From Veillonella sp. (GTDB lineage: Bacteria; Bacillota; Negativicutes; Veillonellales; Veillonellaceae): a DNA stretch of 8,308 nt. The notes under the pieces are model-generated. The model saw nothing but the letters and a program-made list of their open reading frames with translations. It was not told the DNA's origin and made no database searches. The first letter of the stretch is position 1; every line of letters starts with the position of its first letter. The stretch spans positions 1 through 8,308 of the forward strand of contig JAIITD010000071.1 of NCBI GenBank assembly GCA_022737715.1, written 5' to 3'. Positions 1 through 6,187 of the stretch are shown piece by piece. A program made the position numbers and the translations under genes.

Positions 1-300
1 GGCATGATGAAAAAAGTTCAAAAAATGCAAGCTGACATGAAAAAAATGCAAGAAGAGTTAAAAACTCGTACAGTAGAAGCATCTGTAGGTGGCGGCGCTG
101 TTACCGTTGTTATGAATGGTGAAAAGATGATTGAATCTTTGAAATTGAACCCTTCTGCAGTTGATCCTGAAGATGTGGAAATGCTTGAAGATTTGGTAAT
201 GGCTGCTGTTAATGAAGCAAGCAAAAAAGTAGATGACCTATTGTCTCAAGAAATGGGCAAGGTAACAGGTGGTCTTAACTTGCCAACAGGTTTATTCTAA
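1..300 (+). CDS. ybaB: YbaB/EbfC family nucleoid-associated protein (5' partial)
   Basis: This is a small dimeric DNA-binding protein of the YbaB/EbfC family, thought to bind nucleoid DNA and usually encoded between dnaX and recR. The visible part has the lysine- and methionine-rich N-terminal helix (MMKKVQKMQADMKKMQEEL), the family glycine turn VGGGAVTVVMNG, and the conserved DPEDVEMLEDLVMAAVNEA and QEMGKVTGGL segments near the C-terminus. Codon 1-3 (Gly) is in frame and open to the window edge. Family members normally have a short Gly/Met-rich stretch before this point, so the true start probably lies a few codons upstream; the ATGs at 4 and 7 are likely internal. The TAA stop at 298-300 directly abuts the recR start codon, which suggests translational coupling. 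Family assignment is secure; the exact cellular role of YbaB proteins is less well defined. Confidence 0.93.
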   Translation, partial: GMMKKVQKMQADMKKMQEELKTRTVEASVGGGAVTVVMNGEKMIESLKLNPSAVDPEDVEMLEDLVMAAVNEASKKVDDLLSQEMGKVTGGLNLPTGLF

Positions 301-897
301 ATGACAAACGCATTAGAACGGCTCGTAGAACAGTTGCGCAGATTGCCAGGTATCGGATCAAAATCTGCCCGTCGCTTGGCATACCATCTTGTAGAGATGC
401 CCCAAGAAGAGGTGGACCGATTGGTCAATACCATTGTTGAAGCCAAAGGGGCAACCCGTCATTGTTCTATCTGTTTTAATCTATCTGCGCAGGACCCTTG
501 TGAATTTTGCTCTAATCCTAATCGGGATCAAACCACGATTATGGTGGTTGAAACATCTCGTGATGTGATCGCCATTGAACGCAGTGGTGATTATAAGGGG
601 CTCTACCATGTGCTAGAAGGCGCTTTGTCACCTTTAGAGGGCATCGGTGCTGAAGATATTCGCGTTAAAGAGTTAATTGCTCGTTTACGCGACGGCGTCG
701 TACAAGAGGTAATCCTCGCAACGGACCCTGATGTAGAAGGGGAGGCGACGGCCTTATATTTGGCTCGCCTATTAGCACCAACGGGCATCAAGGTAACGCG
801 TATTGCACGCGGTGTTCCTGTAGGTGGAGATATCGAATATGCCGATGAATTGACCTTGGGCGGTGCCGTTGTAAACCGCCAGGAGATGAAAGGATAA
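301..897 (+). CDS. recR: Recombination mediator protein RecR
   Basis: RecR works with RecO (and RecF) to load RecA on SSB-coated single-stranded DNA during gap repair. The 198-residue product has the usual family length. In order it shows a helix-hairpin-helix (LPGIGSKSARRLAYHL, residues 15-30), a four-cysteine zinc finger (Cys55, Cys58, Cys67, Cys70), and a TOPRIM domain with the invariant Glu at residue 84 and the segment ATDPDVEGEATALYLA (about 140-155). Many homologues have Asn or another residue in place of the acidic pair; here DPD-EGE would restore a classical TOPRIM acidic triad. The start ATG follows the ybaB stop with no gap, and only a weak AACAGG-like Shine-Dalgarno lies upstream, which fits coupled translation. 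The neighbours ybaB (upstream) and bofA (1 nt downstream) are the common Firmicutes context. The assignment is firm. Confidence 0.97.
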   Translation: MTNALERLVEQLRRLPGIGSKSARRLAYHLVEMPQEEVDRLVNTIVEAKGATRHCSICFNLSAQDPCEFCSNPNRDQTTIMVVETSRDVIAIERSGDYKGLYHVLEGALSPLEGIGAEDIRVKELIARLRDGVVQEVILATDPDVEGEATALYLARLLAPTGIKVTRIARGVPVGGDIEYADELTLGGAVVNRQEMKG

Positions 898-898
898 T

Positions 899-1159
899 AT
901 GAACGTATTACTCGCGCCATTATTGGCAGCGCCTATGACTGAGGCAATTATATCTGTATTTGTCATAGTCATTGCATTGAAATTGGCTTTTTTCACCATT
1001 AAAAAGGTGGCCATCAATGTTGCACTAGGCATTGTGACATACATGGTATGTATCTATGTGTTACATATACCCATGGATATTGGCTTTGGTGTGTGGGCTT
1101 TAACCGTATTATTTGGCCCCATTCCGATGGCATTGGCCGCTCTATACTACGGCTTATAA
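899..1159 (+). CDS. BofA-like small integral membrane protein
   Basis: This 86-residue, very hydrophobic protein resembles the pro-sigma-K processing inhibitor BofA family in size, position after recR, and C-terminal pattern (hydrophobic run ending GVWALTVLFGPIPMALAALYYG). Two to three membrane segments are visible: about residues 14-33, 38-56 and 62-84, with a Lys-Lys pair at 35-36 between the first two. In Bacillus subtilis BofA helps hold the SpoIVFB protease inactive in the mother cell. Whether that role applies here is unknown, because nothing else in the window relates to sporulation. The ATG at 899 is favoured over the Met at residue 13 because AGGAG lies at 881-885 inside the recR end; the gap to the recR stop is 1 nt. 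Family call is moderately strong, function uncertain. Confidence 0.75.
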   Translation: MNVLLAPLLAAPMTEAIISVFVIVIALKLAFFTIKKVAINVALGIVTYMVCIYVLHIPMDIGFGVWALTVLFGPIPMALAALYYGL

Positions 1160-1176
1160 TATAAGGAGAGGATATC

Positions 1177-3762
1177 ATGGTTATCAATAGCGAACAACAA
1201 CGCGTCATCGATGAACTAGATAGAAATATCCTCTTGTTGGCGTCCGCTGGGACGGGAAAAACGAATACACTGGCTTATCGAGTGGCTCACATTATTGAAA
1301 GTGGCCGCTGCGAGGCTCATCAGATTTTGTGCATGACCTTTACCAATAAGGCGGCACAAGAGATGAAGTCGCGCATCGAATCCCTCGTTGGCCAACCTGT
1401 AAAGGCTGTGGAGATTAGTACGTTCCACAGCTTTTGTTTTTACGTTCTTCAACAAGAGGGCAAACGAGATGAGTCGCTTTATACAGATGTGACCATATTT
1501 GATGAAGAGGATTGTAAAGAACTATATTTGCCGTATAAACCAAGAAATATGAGGGATATGAACTTTGCTAGCCTTATTAGCGTGGTAAAGGAATATCGCT
1601 CTGTGTATGGATTCTATTCTGACTCTACCATAGATGATTACAAACGAACGATACAACGTTTAGAGCAGGAGCAATCTAAGCAAATAGAGAAATTATTTTA
1701 CAATTACAATACGCTTGCTACTGAGGACTTGTCGGACTTTTGGGCTCATGGTCATGAATGGATTACCCATTATGATGAAAGTTTACAATCGGTTCACGGT
1801 GTAGATTTTACTGATTTAATCTGTGGTGTTCACCGATTATTTCAGAATCCTGATATTCGAGAACGTTGGCGCAGTCGCTATCAATATATTTCCGTCGATG
1901 AAATGCAGGATACGGGCTCTTTAGAATATAAGGTTATGGAAATGTTATGGGAAGGTAATCACGTCCTTTTGTGTGGCGACTATTTCCAAACTATTTACGA
2001 ATGGCGAGGCTCAGATCCGTTCCGTTTATTAGAGGCATTTACTCGTGATTTTAATCCTCTAAAAATCATATTCTATAAAAACTATCGCTCTAACCGCACT
2101 TTGTTCACGATGGCTTTTAAAACATTGCAAACGATGTTTCCTCAACTGGTAGGCGATGTATATGATGAAATGCCTGAGGCCAATAGTGCTAGGGATGGTG
2201 CACCCGTTCTTGTGAAAGGCTGCCGCAATGAATATACGGAGGCAAAGTTTATTTATGACCGTATTTGTGCGCTTCCAAAGGATGCATCTATCGGTGTGTT
2301 GGTCCGTGATAACCGCAAGGCACAGCGTTTAAGTGAGCAATTTGAACGATACAATCAAGAGAAACCAGAATTGGAACGTCGTCCGTTTATGATTATCGAT
2401 GAATATAAATTCTTCCGCCGTCAGGAGATTAAGGATGTCATGGCGTATTTTAAGCTCTTGATGAATCCAAATGATGCGGTCAGTGCGAAACGTATTATTA
2501 AACGTTATGTATCGGGAATTGGTGACGCGCGTATTCGCGATATTGAAAGCCCTAAAAATCGGGGTGTAGGGTTAAAATTGACGGATTTTATGGATATGCC
2601 CATCTTTGAAGCCGAGCCATATGCTAAATTGGTAGCTGGTCTTGAGGCGGGTGAAGTCGTAGTATACGATGTAGAAAGCACTGGCACGGATACGACAGAA
2701 GACCGAATTATTCAGATTGCAGCTCTGCGCATTGATAAAGATGGAAATGAAATAGAGCGATTTGAACGATTTATTAATCCAGGAAAATCGGTAGGTACTT
2801 CGCAGCTCGTTCATGGCTTTACGGATGCATATTTAGCAGAGCATGGTGAAAGTCCAAAGGTCGTATTGGAGGCTTTCAAAGAATTTTCTAACAATCGTAT
2901 TATAGTAGGTCATAATGTCAATTATGATATTAGTATTTTAAGCCACGAATTAGCGCGTCATAATTTAGGAGAGCCTCAATTTAAGGCTGTATACGATACA
3001 CTAGATATTTTTAGACGGTTCTATCCTACGCTGGAAAATCATAAGTTAGGATTTTTATCGAATCATTTTCCAATTAATCATACGCCTACCCATAATGCGA
3101 TGGATGATATTATCGCTACTGGCCAATTGTTAATCTATGCGGTTCATGAAAATATTGTGCCCACTACGACGGACCGCATGGTAGCTATTAATCAATATAA
3201 AGCTGCTTTCACAACGATTGCGTCCCAAATGGCGACCTTGCGAAGAAAGATGCATACCGATAATCCTACGAAGTTATTGGCCTATATTATGAATCAAATG
3301 GGCGTACTAGACTATTATAAGAGTCATGGCGAAATGGCCAAGGTTGAACATATACGAGATCTGTATCGTATTATGGAATCATTAGATAAGGAATATGAAG
3401 GCACAACGGGATTAGCTCGTCTCAATCATATTTTGCAATTGGCTGCCTTGACGGCCGGTGAGCCACAACAGATGAGTAAACAGTCTAAGATACCGATTAT
3501 TACGGTTCACCAAGCTAAGGGTAGTGAGTTTGACCATGTATTTTTAGCGGGTATGAATCAAGGGACATTCCCTAGTTTTATGTCCTTGCGCGAAGGAAAC
3601 GAAGATGAGGAAAAACGCTTGTTCTATGTGGCGATTACAAGGCCAAAACAGGAACTCGTTATTACCTATACCCATGAATCTCAACGAGGGCAGGGTACAT
3701 CGCCAAGTGTATTCCTCGATTATATGCCACGAGATCCAAAACTCGTAGAAAGGAGTGTGTAA
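1177..3762 (+). CDS. UvrD/PcrA-like SF1A helicase with embedded DEDDh 3'-5' exonuclease domain
   Basis: This 861-residue protein combines an ATP-dependent 3'-5' DNA helicase with a DnaQ-like exonuclease. Helicase motifs in order: Q-motif Gln7/Gln8, Walker A ASAGTGKT (22-29), motif Ia TFTNKAAQEMKSRI, DEXX box as DEMQD (241-245), motif III GDYFQTIYEWRG (267-278), motif IV NYRSN (302-306), motif V TVHQAKGSEFDHVF (from 776) and motif VI RLFYVAITR (814-822). Between about 494 and 655 lies a complete exonuclease domain: DVE (Asp498, Glu500), GHNVNYD (Asp584) and HNAMDD (His639, Asp644), i.e. all five DEDDh residues. It interrupts the region corresponding to the 2B subdomain, after the KRYVSGIGDARI segment (about 442-453). 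The start is supported by AAGGAG at 1163-1168, 8 nt before the ATG. It sits 17 nt after the BofA-like gene and overlaps the next gene by 1 nt. Likely role is DNA repair or recombination; substrate polarity is inferred only. Confidence 0.9.
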   Translation: MVINSEQQRVIDELDRNILLLASAGTGKTNTLAYRVAHIIESGRCEAHQILCMTFTNKAAQEMKSRIESLVGQPVKAVEISTFHSFCFYVLQQEGKRDESLYTDVTIFDEEDCKELYLPYKPRNMRDMNFASLISVVKEYRSVYGFYSDSTIDDYKRTIQRLEQEQSKQIEKLFYNYNTLATEDLSDFWAHGHEWITHYDESLQSVHGVDFTDLICGVHRLFQNPDIRERWRSRYQYISVDEMQDTGSLEYKVMEMLWEGNHVLLCGDYFQTIYEWRGSDPFRLLEAFTRDFNPLKIIFYKNYRSNRTLFTMAFKTLQTMFPQLVGDVYDEMPEANSARDGAPVLVKGCRNEYTEAKFIYDRICALPKDASIGVLVRDNRKAQRLSEQFERYNQEKPELERRPFMIIDEYKFFRRQEIKDVMAYFKLLMNPNDAVSAKRIIKRYVSGIGDARIRDIESPKNRGVGLKLTDFMDMPIFEAEPYAKLVAGLEAGEVVVYDVESTGTDTTEDRIIQIAALRIDKDGNEIERFERFINPGKSVGTSQLVHGFTDAYLAEHGESPKVVLEAFKEFSNNRIIVGHNVNYDISILSHELARHNLGEPQFKAVYDTLDIFRRFYPTLENHKLGFLSNHFPINHTPTHNAMDDIIATGQLLIYAVHENIVPTTTDRMVAINQYKAAFTTIASQMATLRRKMHTDNPTKLLAYIMNQMGVLDYYKSHGEMAKVEHIRDLYRIMESLDKEYEGTTGLARLNHILQLAALTAGEPQQMSKQSKIPIITVHQAKGSEFDHVFLAGMNQGTFPSFMSLREGNEDEEKRLFYVAITRPKQELVITYTHESQRGQGTSPSVFLDYMPRDPKLVERSV

Positions 3763-4769
3763 TGGCACGAAAGACACATAGACCGGATGATATACTTTGG
3801 CCCGTTACGGAAAGTGATTTAAAAGTTGTAAGGGATACCTCATCAGATATTGTGACACTAGGTGCAGTATTAGATACGAAGTATCCAAGAAAAGCGATGG
3901 TAAAGCTATTTGATGAAAAATTAATCCATGTAAATGGTCACAAAGCAACGCCTCATACGGAGGTATCCATAGATGATGAAATTTGGATTGCTATGGCTAA
4001 AGAAAAGATTGACCATGAACCAATCGCAATGGATTTACATATTCTTTATGAAGATAATGATTTACTTATTGTGGATAAGCCGGCCGGTGTTACGGTAAAT
4101 TCAAAGGACCAAGTATCTCTTGCTAATGGCATTGCTTACTATTTCAAGGAACATGGTATTAAGCGCAAAGTACGTTTTTTGAACCGTCTTGACCGGGATA
4201 CAACAGGTTGTATAGTGATTGCCAAAAGTGGTTTAGCCCAAAGTTTATATCAACAACAAATGGATGATAATACCTTTGAGAAATGGTACATGGCCATCGT
4301 TGAAGGCATTGTTGAATCAGATTCTGACTCTTTGGTGCTTCCTATGGCAAGAAGTATTGATGGCATTCACTACGAAGTAAATTCTAAGGGGAAAGATACG
4401 CGGACCGATTACAGCGTTTTACATCGGTATCCTAATGGAACTGTGGATAACTCTGTGTATAACTTACAAAATACTGTGGATATACCCCGTGAAAATGTGG
4501 ACAGCATATTAAATACTGTGGATAAACAGGGTGGAATTGTGGATAATTCTGTGCATAACTTAGGCAATCAGCCTTGTACAGCAGTGGCAGTTCGTTTATA
4601 TACAGGTAAAACACATCAAATCCGTGTGGCCTTTAGCCATATAGGTCATCCTTTGGTAGGGGATACATTGTATGGGGCAAAATTTACGGGAGAACCATTT
4701 GCACTACGGGCAATGAAAGTTGTTTTTACACATATGCGTTCTGGAGAGCGTATAACCGTTCAAGCTTAA
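3762..4769 (+). CDS. RluA-family RNA pseudouridine synthase with an in-frame repeat insertion
   Basis: Enzymes of this family isomerise uridine to pseudouridine in 23S rRNA or tRNA. Residues about 29-79 look like an N-terminal S4-type RNA-binding domain (MVKLFDEKLIHVNGHKA). The catalytic domain shows LLIVDKPAGV (V104-G109 core), the catalytic motif RLDRDTTG with nucleophile Asp144, the late motif YTGKTHQIRVAFSHIGHPLVGD (from about 280), and the C-terminal ALRAMKVVFTHM. Between TRTDYSVLHRY (ending 223) and TAVAVRLYTG (from 273) about 49 extra residues are inserted, built on seven Val codons in a heptad-like pattern (V228, 232, 239, 246, 253, 260, 264). Without them the protein would be about 286 residues, close to the usual length. 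The insertion coincides exactly with a DnaA-box-like DNA array. AAAGGAG at 3749-3755 and the 1-nt overlap (taATG) fix the start. Which RNA position it modifies cannot be told from sequence alone. Confidence 0.92.
   Translation: MARKTHRPDDILWPVTESDLKVVRDTSSDIVTLGAVLDTKYPRKAMVKLFDEKLIHVNGHKATPHTEVSIDDEIWIAMAKEKIDHEPIAMDLHILYEDNDLLIVDKPAGVTVNSKDQVSLANGIAYYFKEHGIKRKVRFLNRLDRDTTGCIVIAKSGLAQSLYQQQMDDNTFEKWYMAIVEGIVESDSDSLVLPMARSIDGIHYEVNSKGKDTRTDYSVLHRYPNGTVDNSVYNLQNTVDIPRENVDSILNTVDKQGGIVDNSVHNLGNQPCTAVAVRLYTGKTHQIRVAFSHIGHPLVGDTLYGAKFTGEPFALRAMKVVFTHMRSGERITVQA
4070..4078 (-). other. Isolated perfect DnaA-box match in the pseudouridine synthase gene
   Basis: TGTGGATAA (TTATCCACA on the minus strand) lies 372 bp before the array, in the same orientation as the array units. 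It encodes part of the conserved IVDKPAG motif of the enzyme, so the match may simply follow from the protein sequence. Functional binding is not supported beyond the match itself. Confidence 0.35.
4442..4466 (+). repeat. Left terminal direct repeat of the DnaA-box array (copy 1)
   Basis: This 25-nt stretch holds two boxes 12 bp apart (TGTGGATAA at 4442 and TGTGTATAA at 4454) followed by CTTA. It matches the stretch 4538-4562 at 23 of 25 positions, differing only at its 10th base (C versus T) and 17th base (T versus C). The two copies start 96 bp apart and flank the three single boxes. This suggests that a paired-box unit was duplicated, or that both ends are under the same constraint. Confidence 0.85.
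4442..4558 (-). repeat. Array of seven DnaA-box-like 9-mers inside the pseudouridine synthase gene
   Basis: Read on the plus strand the units are TGTGGATAA (4442), TGTGTATAA (4454), TGTGGATAT (4475), TGTGGACAG (4496), TGTGGATAA (4517), TGTGGATAA (4538) and TGTGCATAA (4550). The reverse complement is TTATCCACA, the bacterial DnaA box. Five units fit TTATNCACA exactly, one has one mismatch and one has two. All point the same way. Start-to-start distances are 12, 21, 21, 21, 21, 12, a symmetric layout in which 21 bp equals two turns of B-DNA. The 12-nt spacers differ from each other while the boxes are kept, including synonymous positions (all seven Val codons are GTG and each box is preceded by a T-ending codon). 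The pattern is seen directly; binding by DnaA, or by an iteron-type initiator, is inferred. It could act as a DnaA titration or regulatory site. Confidence 0.85.
4538..4562 (+). repeat. Right terminal direct repeat of the DnaA-box array (copy 2)
   Basis: This is the second copy of the 25-nt paired-box unit, with TGTGGATAA at 4538 and TGTGCATAA at 4550, then CTTA. It differs from the copy at 4442-4466 at two positions. Both copies encode near-identical peptides (VDNSVYNL and VDNSVHNL), so protein-level and DNA-level constraint cannot be separated from this pair alone. Confidence 0.85.
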
Positions 4770-4893
4770 CTAGAATAGGGATTAAGTAGTTGAATAGACT
4801 TTAAAATACATAAAAGTTTCTAATTGAGAAATGAGAATGACTGATAAGTTCAGTAAAATCAATGGATTTCATGAAAATACATCGAAAAATATA

Positions 4894-4922
4894 GTGACAA
4901 ATGATAATCCATAAGCTATAAT
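4894..4922 (+). promoter_or_regulatory. Sigma-A-type promoter of the CDF transporter gene
   Basis: The -35 element GTGACA (4894-4899, five of six consensus bases) and a perfect -10 TATAAT (4917-4922) are separated by exactly 17 nt. The predicted start of transcription is near 4929, leaving a leader of about 58 nt before the ATG at 4987. This makes the CDF gene an independent transcription unit, although read-through from the upstream operon is possible because no strong terminator lies between them. Confidence 0.75.
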
Positions 4923-4957
4923 ACAAATAAACGTACACATATAAATAGTCAATATAG

Positions 4958-4972
4958 TACATATAGTATGTA
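4958..4972 (+). repeat. Small inverted repeat in the CDF gene leader
   Basis: TACATA and TATGTA flank a TAG loop (6-bp arms, 3-nt loop), directly before the AGAGGTG Shine-Dalgarno at 4973-4979. It lies inside the predicted leader. It might be an operator half-site pair or a weak RNA hairpin affecting translation, but such AT-rich repeats are common by chance. Confidence 0.35.
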
Positions 4973-4986
4973 AGAGGTGTAATAGT

Positions 4987-6111
4987 ATGATTTTACAAGA
5001 AAATAGTGCTGAACGTAATCGGGGTATTACGCTCGCCAGTATCAAGGGCATTATAGGTAATGTAGTGCTTGTCATTTTTAAAATGATAATAGGATTGGCA
5101 TCGAATTCCATCGCCATAATCCTTGATGCGGTAAACAACTTAACAGACGTTCTTTCCTCGGTGTTGACGATTGCAGGTACAAAACTAGCTGCAAAAGGGG
5201 CCGATAAGGAACATCCATTTGGACATGGCCGTATAGAATATATGACCACCATGGCCATTGCTTTCATCATTCTCGGAGCAGGTATTGGGTCCCTTAAGGA
5301 ATCTATAGATAAAATTCTTCATCCAGAGGTATCTACATTTGATATTCCAAGCCTTGCCATCATCGCCGTTGCCATCATTGTAAAGGTTGTGATGGGGCGA
5401 TACATTAAGTCTCAAGGTGAAAAATACAAATCCGATGCCCTCGTAGCATCTGGTATTGATGCTCTTTTTGATGCGGTGATTACCTTTGCCACATTAGTAT
5501 CCGCAGGTCTCGTTTATTTCTTCAATGTAGATATTCAAGGCTACGTAGGGGCTCTAATTTCCCTCTTAATCTTGAAAGCGGCCTATGAGATTCTTCGCGA
5601 TATGTATAATCATTTGCTTGGTGTTCGTGCCGATGACGATCTCATCCGTAATATTAAGGAAACCATTGCACAACATCCAAATGTAGGCGGTGTATATGAC
5701 TTAGTGCTAAATAGCTATGGACCAGGTGAAGTGATTGGTTCTGTTCATATTTCGTTGCCAGATACGATGACAGTGGGCGAGGTACATCCTTTAACTAAAG
5801 GAATCGCGGTTCATCTTTATAAAAAGTTTGGCATTAATATGACTGTCGGCGTATACGCGGAAAATAAACCAAGCGTAGAAGTTCTTGAAATCAAAAAAGC
5901 GCTTGATCAAGTTATAAGCTTGTATACCAATGTAGTTCAAATCCATGCTTTCTACGTACGAGAGGATAAAAAGATTATCTATTATGATATTATCTTTAAC
6001 TTTGATGAAGAAGATCCACATGGTACATTAGAAAAGATTAAAGCAGAACTTCATAACCGTTATCCAGATTATACACAATTTGCTATTGTAGATACGGATT
6101 TTAGTAACTAG
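4987..6111 (+). CDS. Cation diffusion facilitator (CDF) family metal exporter
   Basis: CDF proteins export divalent metals such as Zn, Fe or Mn across the cytoplasmic membrane in exchange for protons. The 374-residue product has the CDF membrane domain in about residues 14-200: first segment SIKGIIGNVVLVIFKMIIGL, metal-site motif in TM2 DAVNNLTDVLSSV (Asn50 and Asp54), the HPFGHGRIEY loop after TM2 (about 76-85), and the TM5 motif IDALFDAV (Asp158 and Asp162). The transport site is thus N-D-D-D rather than the His-containing site of zinc transporters; similar sites are associated with manganese-exporting CDFs such as MntE, so manganese is my best guess. After the membrane domain come two apparent copies of the ferredoxin-like cytosolic domain (about 208-290 and 295-372), explaining a length above the usual 300. 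AGAGGTG at 4973-4979 supports the start. A promoter precedes it and a terminator follows. Confidence 0.93.
   Translation: MILQENSAERNRGITLASIKGIIGNVVLVIFKMIIGLASNSIAIILDAVNNLTDVLSSVLTIAGTKLAAKGADKEHPFGHGRIEYMTTMAIAFIILGAGIGSLKESIDKILHPEVSTFDIPSLAIIAVAIIVKVVMGRYIKSQGEKYKSDALVASGIDALFDAVITFATLVSAGLVYFFNVDIQGYVGALISLLILKAAYEILRDMYNHLLGVRADDDLIRNIKETIAQHPNVGGVYDLVLNSYGPGEVIGSVHISLPDTMTVGEVHPLTKGIAVHLYKKFGINMTVGVYAENKPSVEVLEIKKALDQVISLYTNVVQIHAFYVREDKKIIYYDIIFNFDEEDPHGTLEKIKAELHNRYPDYTQFAIVDTDFSN
6069..6077 (+). other. Isolated TTATACACA match to the DnaA-box consensus
   Basis: This perfect TTATNCACA match lies near the 3' end of the CDF gene, where it encodes part of DYTQF. It is in the opposite orientation to the array in the pseudouridine synthase gene. 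By itself it could be a chance match. Confidence 0.25.
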
Positions 6112-6120
6112 CTTTATATA

Positions 6121-6169
6121 AAAAATAACCGATACGTATCCTTGTATGAGGAACATATCGGTTATTTTT
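6121..6169 (+). terminator. Rho-independent terminator after the CDF gene
   Basis: The left arm 6121-6134 (AAAAATAACCGATA) pairs with 6156-6169 over 14 perfect base pairs. The 21-nt loop can itself form an inner 4-bp helix (TCCT 6139-6142 with AGGA 6149-6152). The right arm ends in a run of five Ts and the left arm begins with five As, so the element could stop transcription from either side. It begins 9 nt after the CDF stop codon. Confidence 0.85.
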
Positions 6170-6187
6170 ATAGAGCGATATAGTTAC

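Larger units (their letters stand above)
4770..4986. other. AT-rich intergenic region between pseudouridine synthase and CDF genes
   Basis: This 217-nt gap is very AT-rich (about 24% G+C over 4801-4980 by direct count). It contains the CDF promoter at 4894-4922, a short palindrome TTTCATGAAA at 4867-4876 upstream of the -35, and an inverted repeat at 4958-4972 beside the ribosome binding site. I see no convincing rho-independent terminator for the upstream operon; the only nearby hairpin (TTTCT/AGAAA around 4817-4831) is short and lacks a T-run. No small ORF or RNA gene is evident. Confidence 0.6.

Noticed and set aside
1133..1160. Promoter with TATAAT at 1155-1160 before the helicase gene
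   Set aside because: The TATAAT overlaps the end of the BofA-like gene, the -35 (TTGGCC) is poor with 16-nt spacing, and the start site would fall almost on the ribosome binding site. The gene is better explained as part of the operon.
4442..4558. CRISPR array
   Set aside because: Repeat units are only 9 nt, with 12-nt or 3-nt spacers, they keep an open reading frame, and no cas genes are nearby.
4432..4614. Minus-strand open frame with repeated Tyr-Pro-Gln motifs opposite the array
   Set aside because: It is the antisense reading of the 9-mer array, with no plausible ribosome binding site, inside a well-supported plus-strand gene. The repeats come from the boxes.
4867..4876. TTTCATGAAA palindrome as a metal-responsive operator
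   Set aside because: It is short, lies 18 nt upstream of the -35, and does not match any operator I can name with confidence.
4442..4986. A full replication origin (array plus AT-rich region, with TAG-rich stretch at 4770-4800 as possible DnaA-trios)
   Set aside because: dnaA and dnaN are not in the window, the AT-rich segment lies over 200 bp from the boxes, and the TAG-like triplets are not contiguous or adjacent to a box. A DnaA-binding role is kept, origin activity is not claimed.
4869..5270. 133-residue minus-strand open frame
   Set aside because: It is antisense to the start of the CDF gene and its promoter, shows no family features, and has no supporting start signals.
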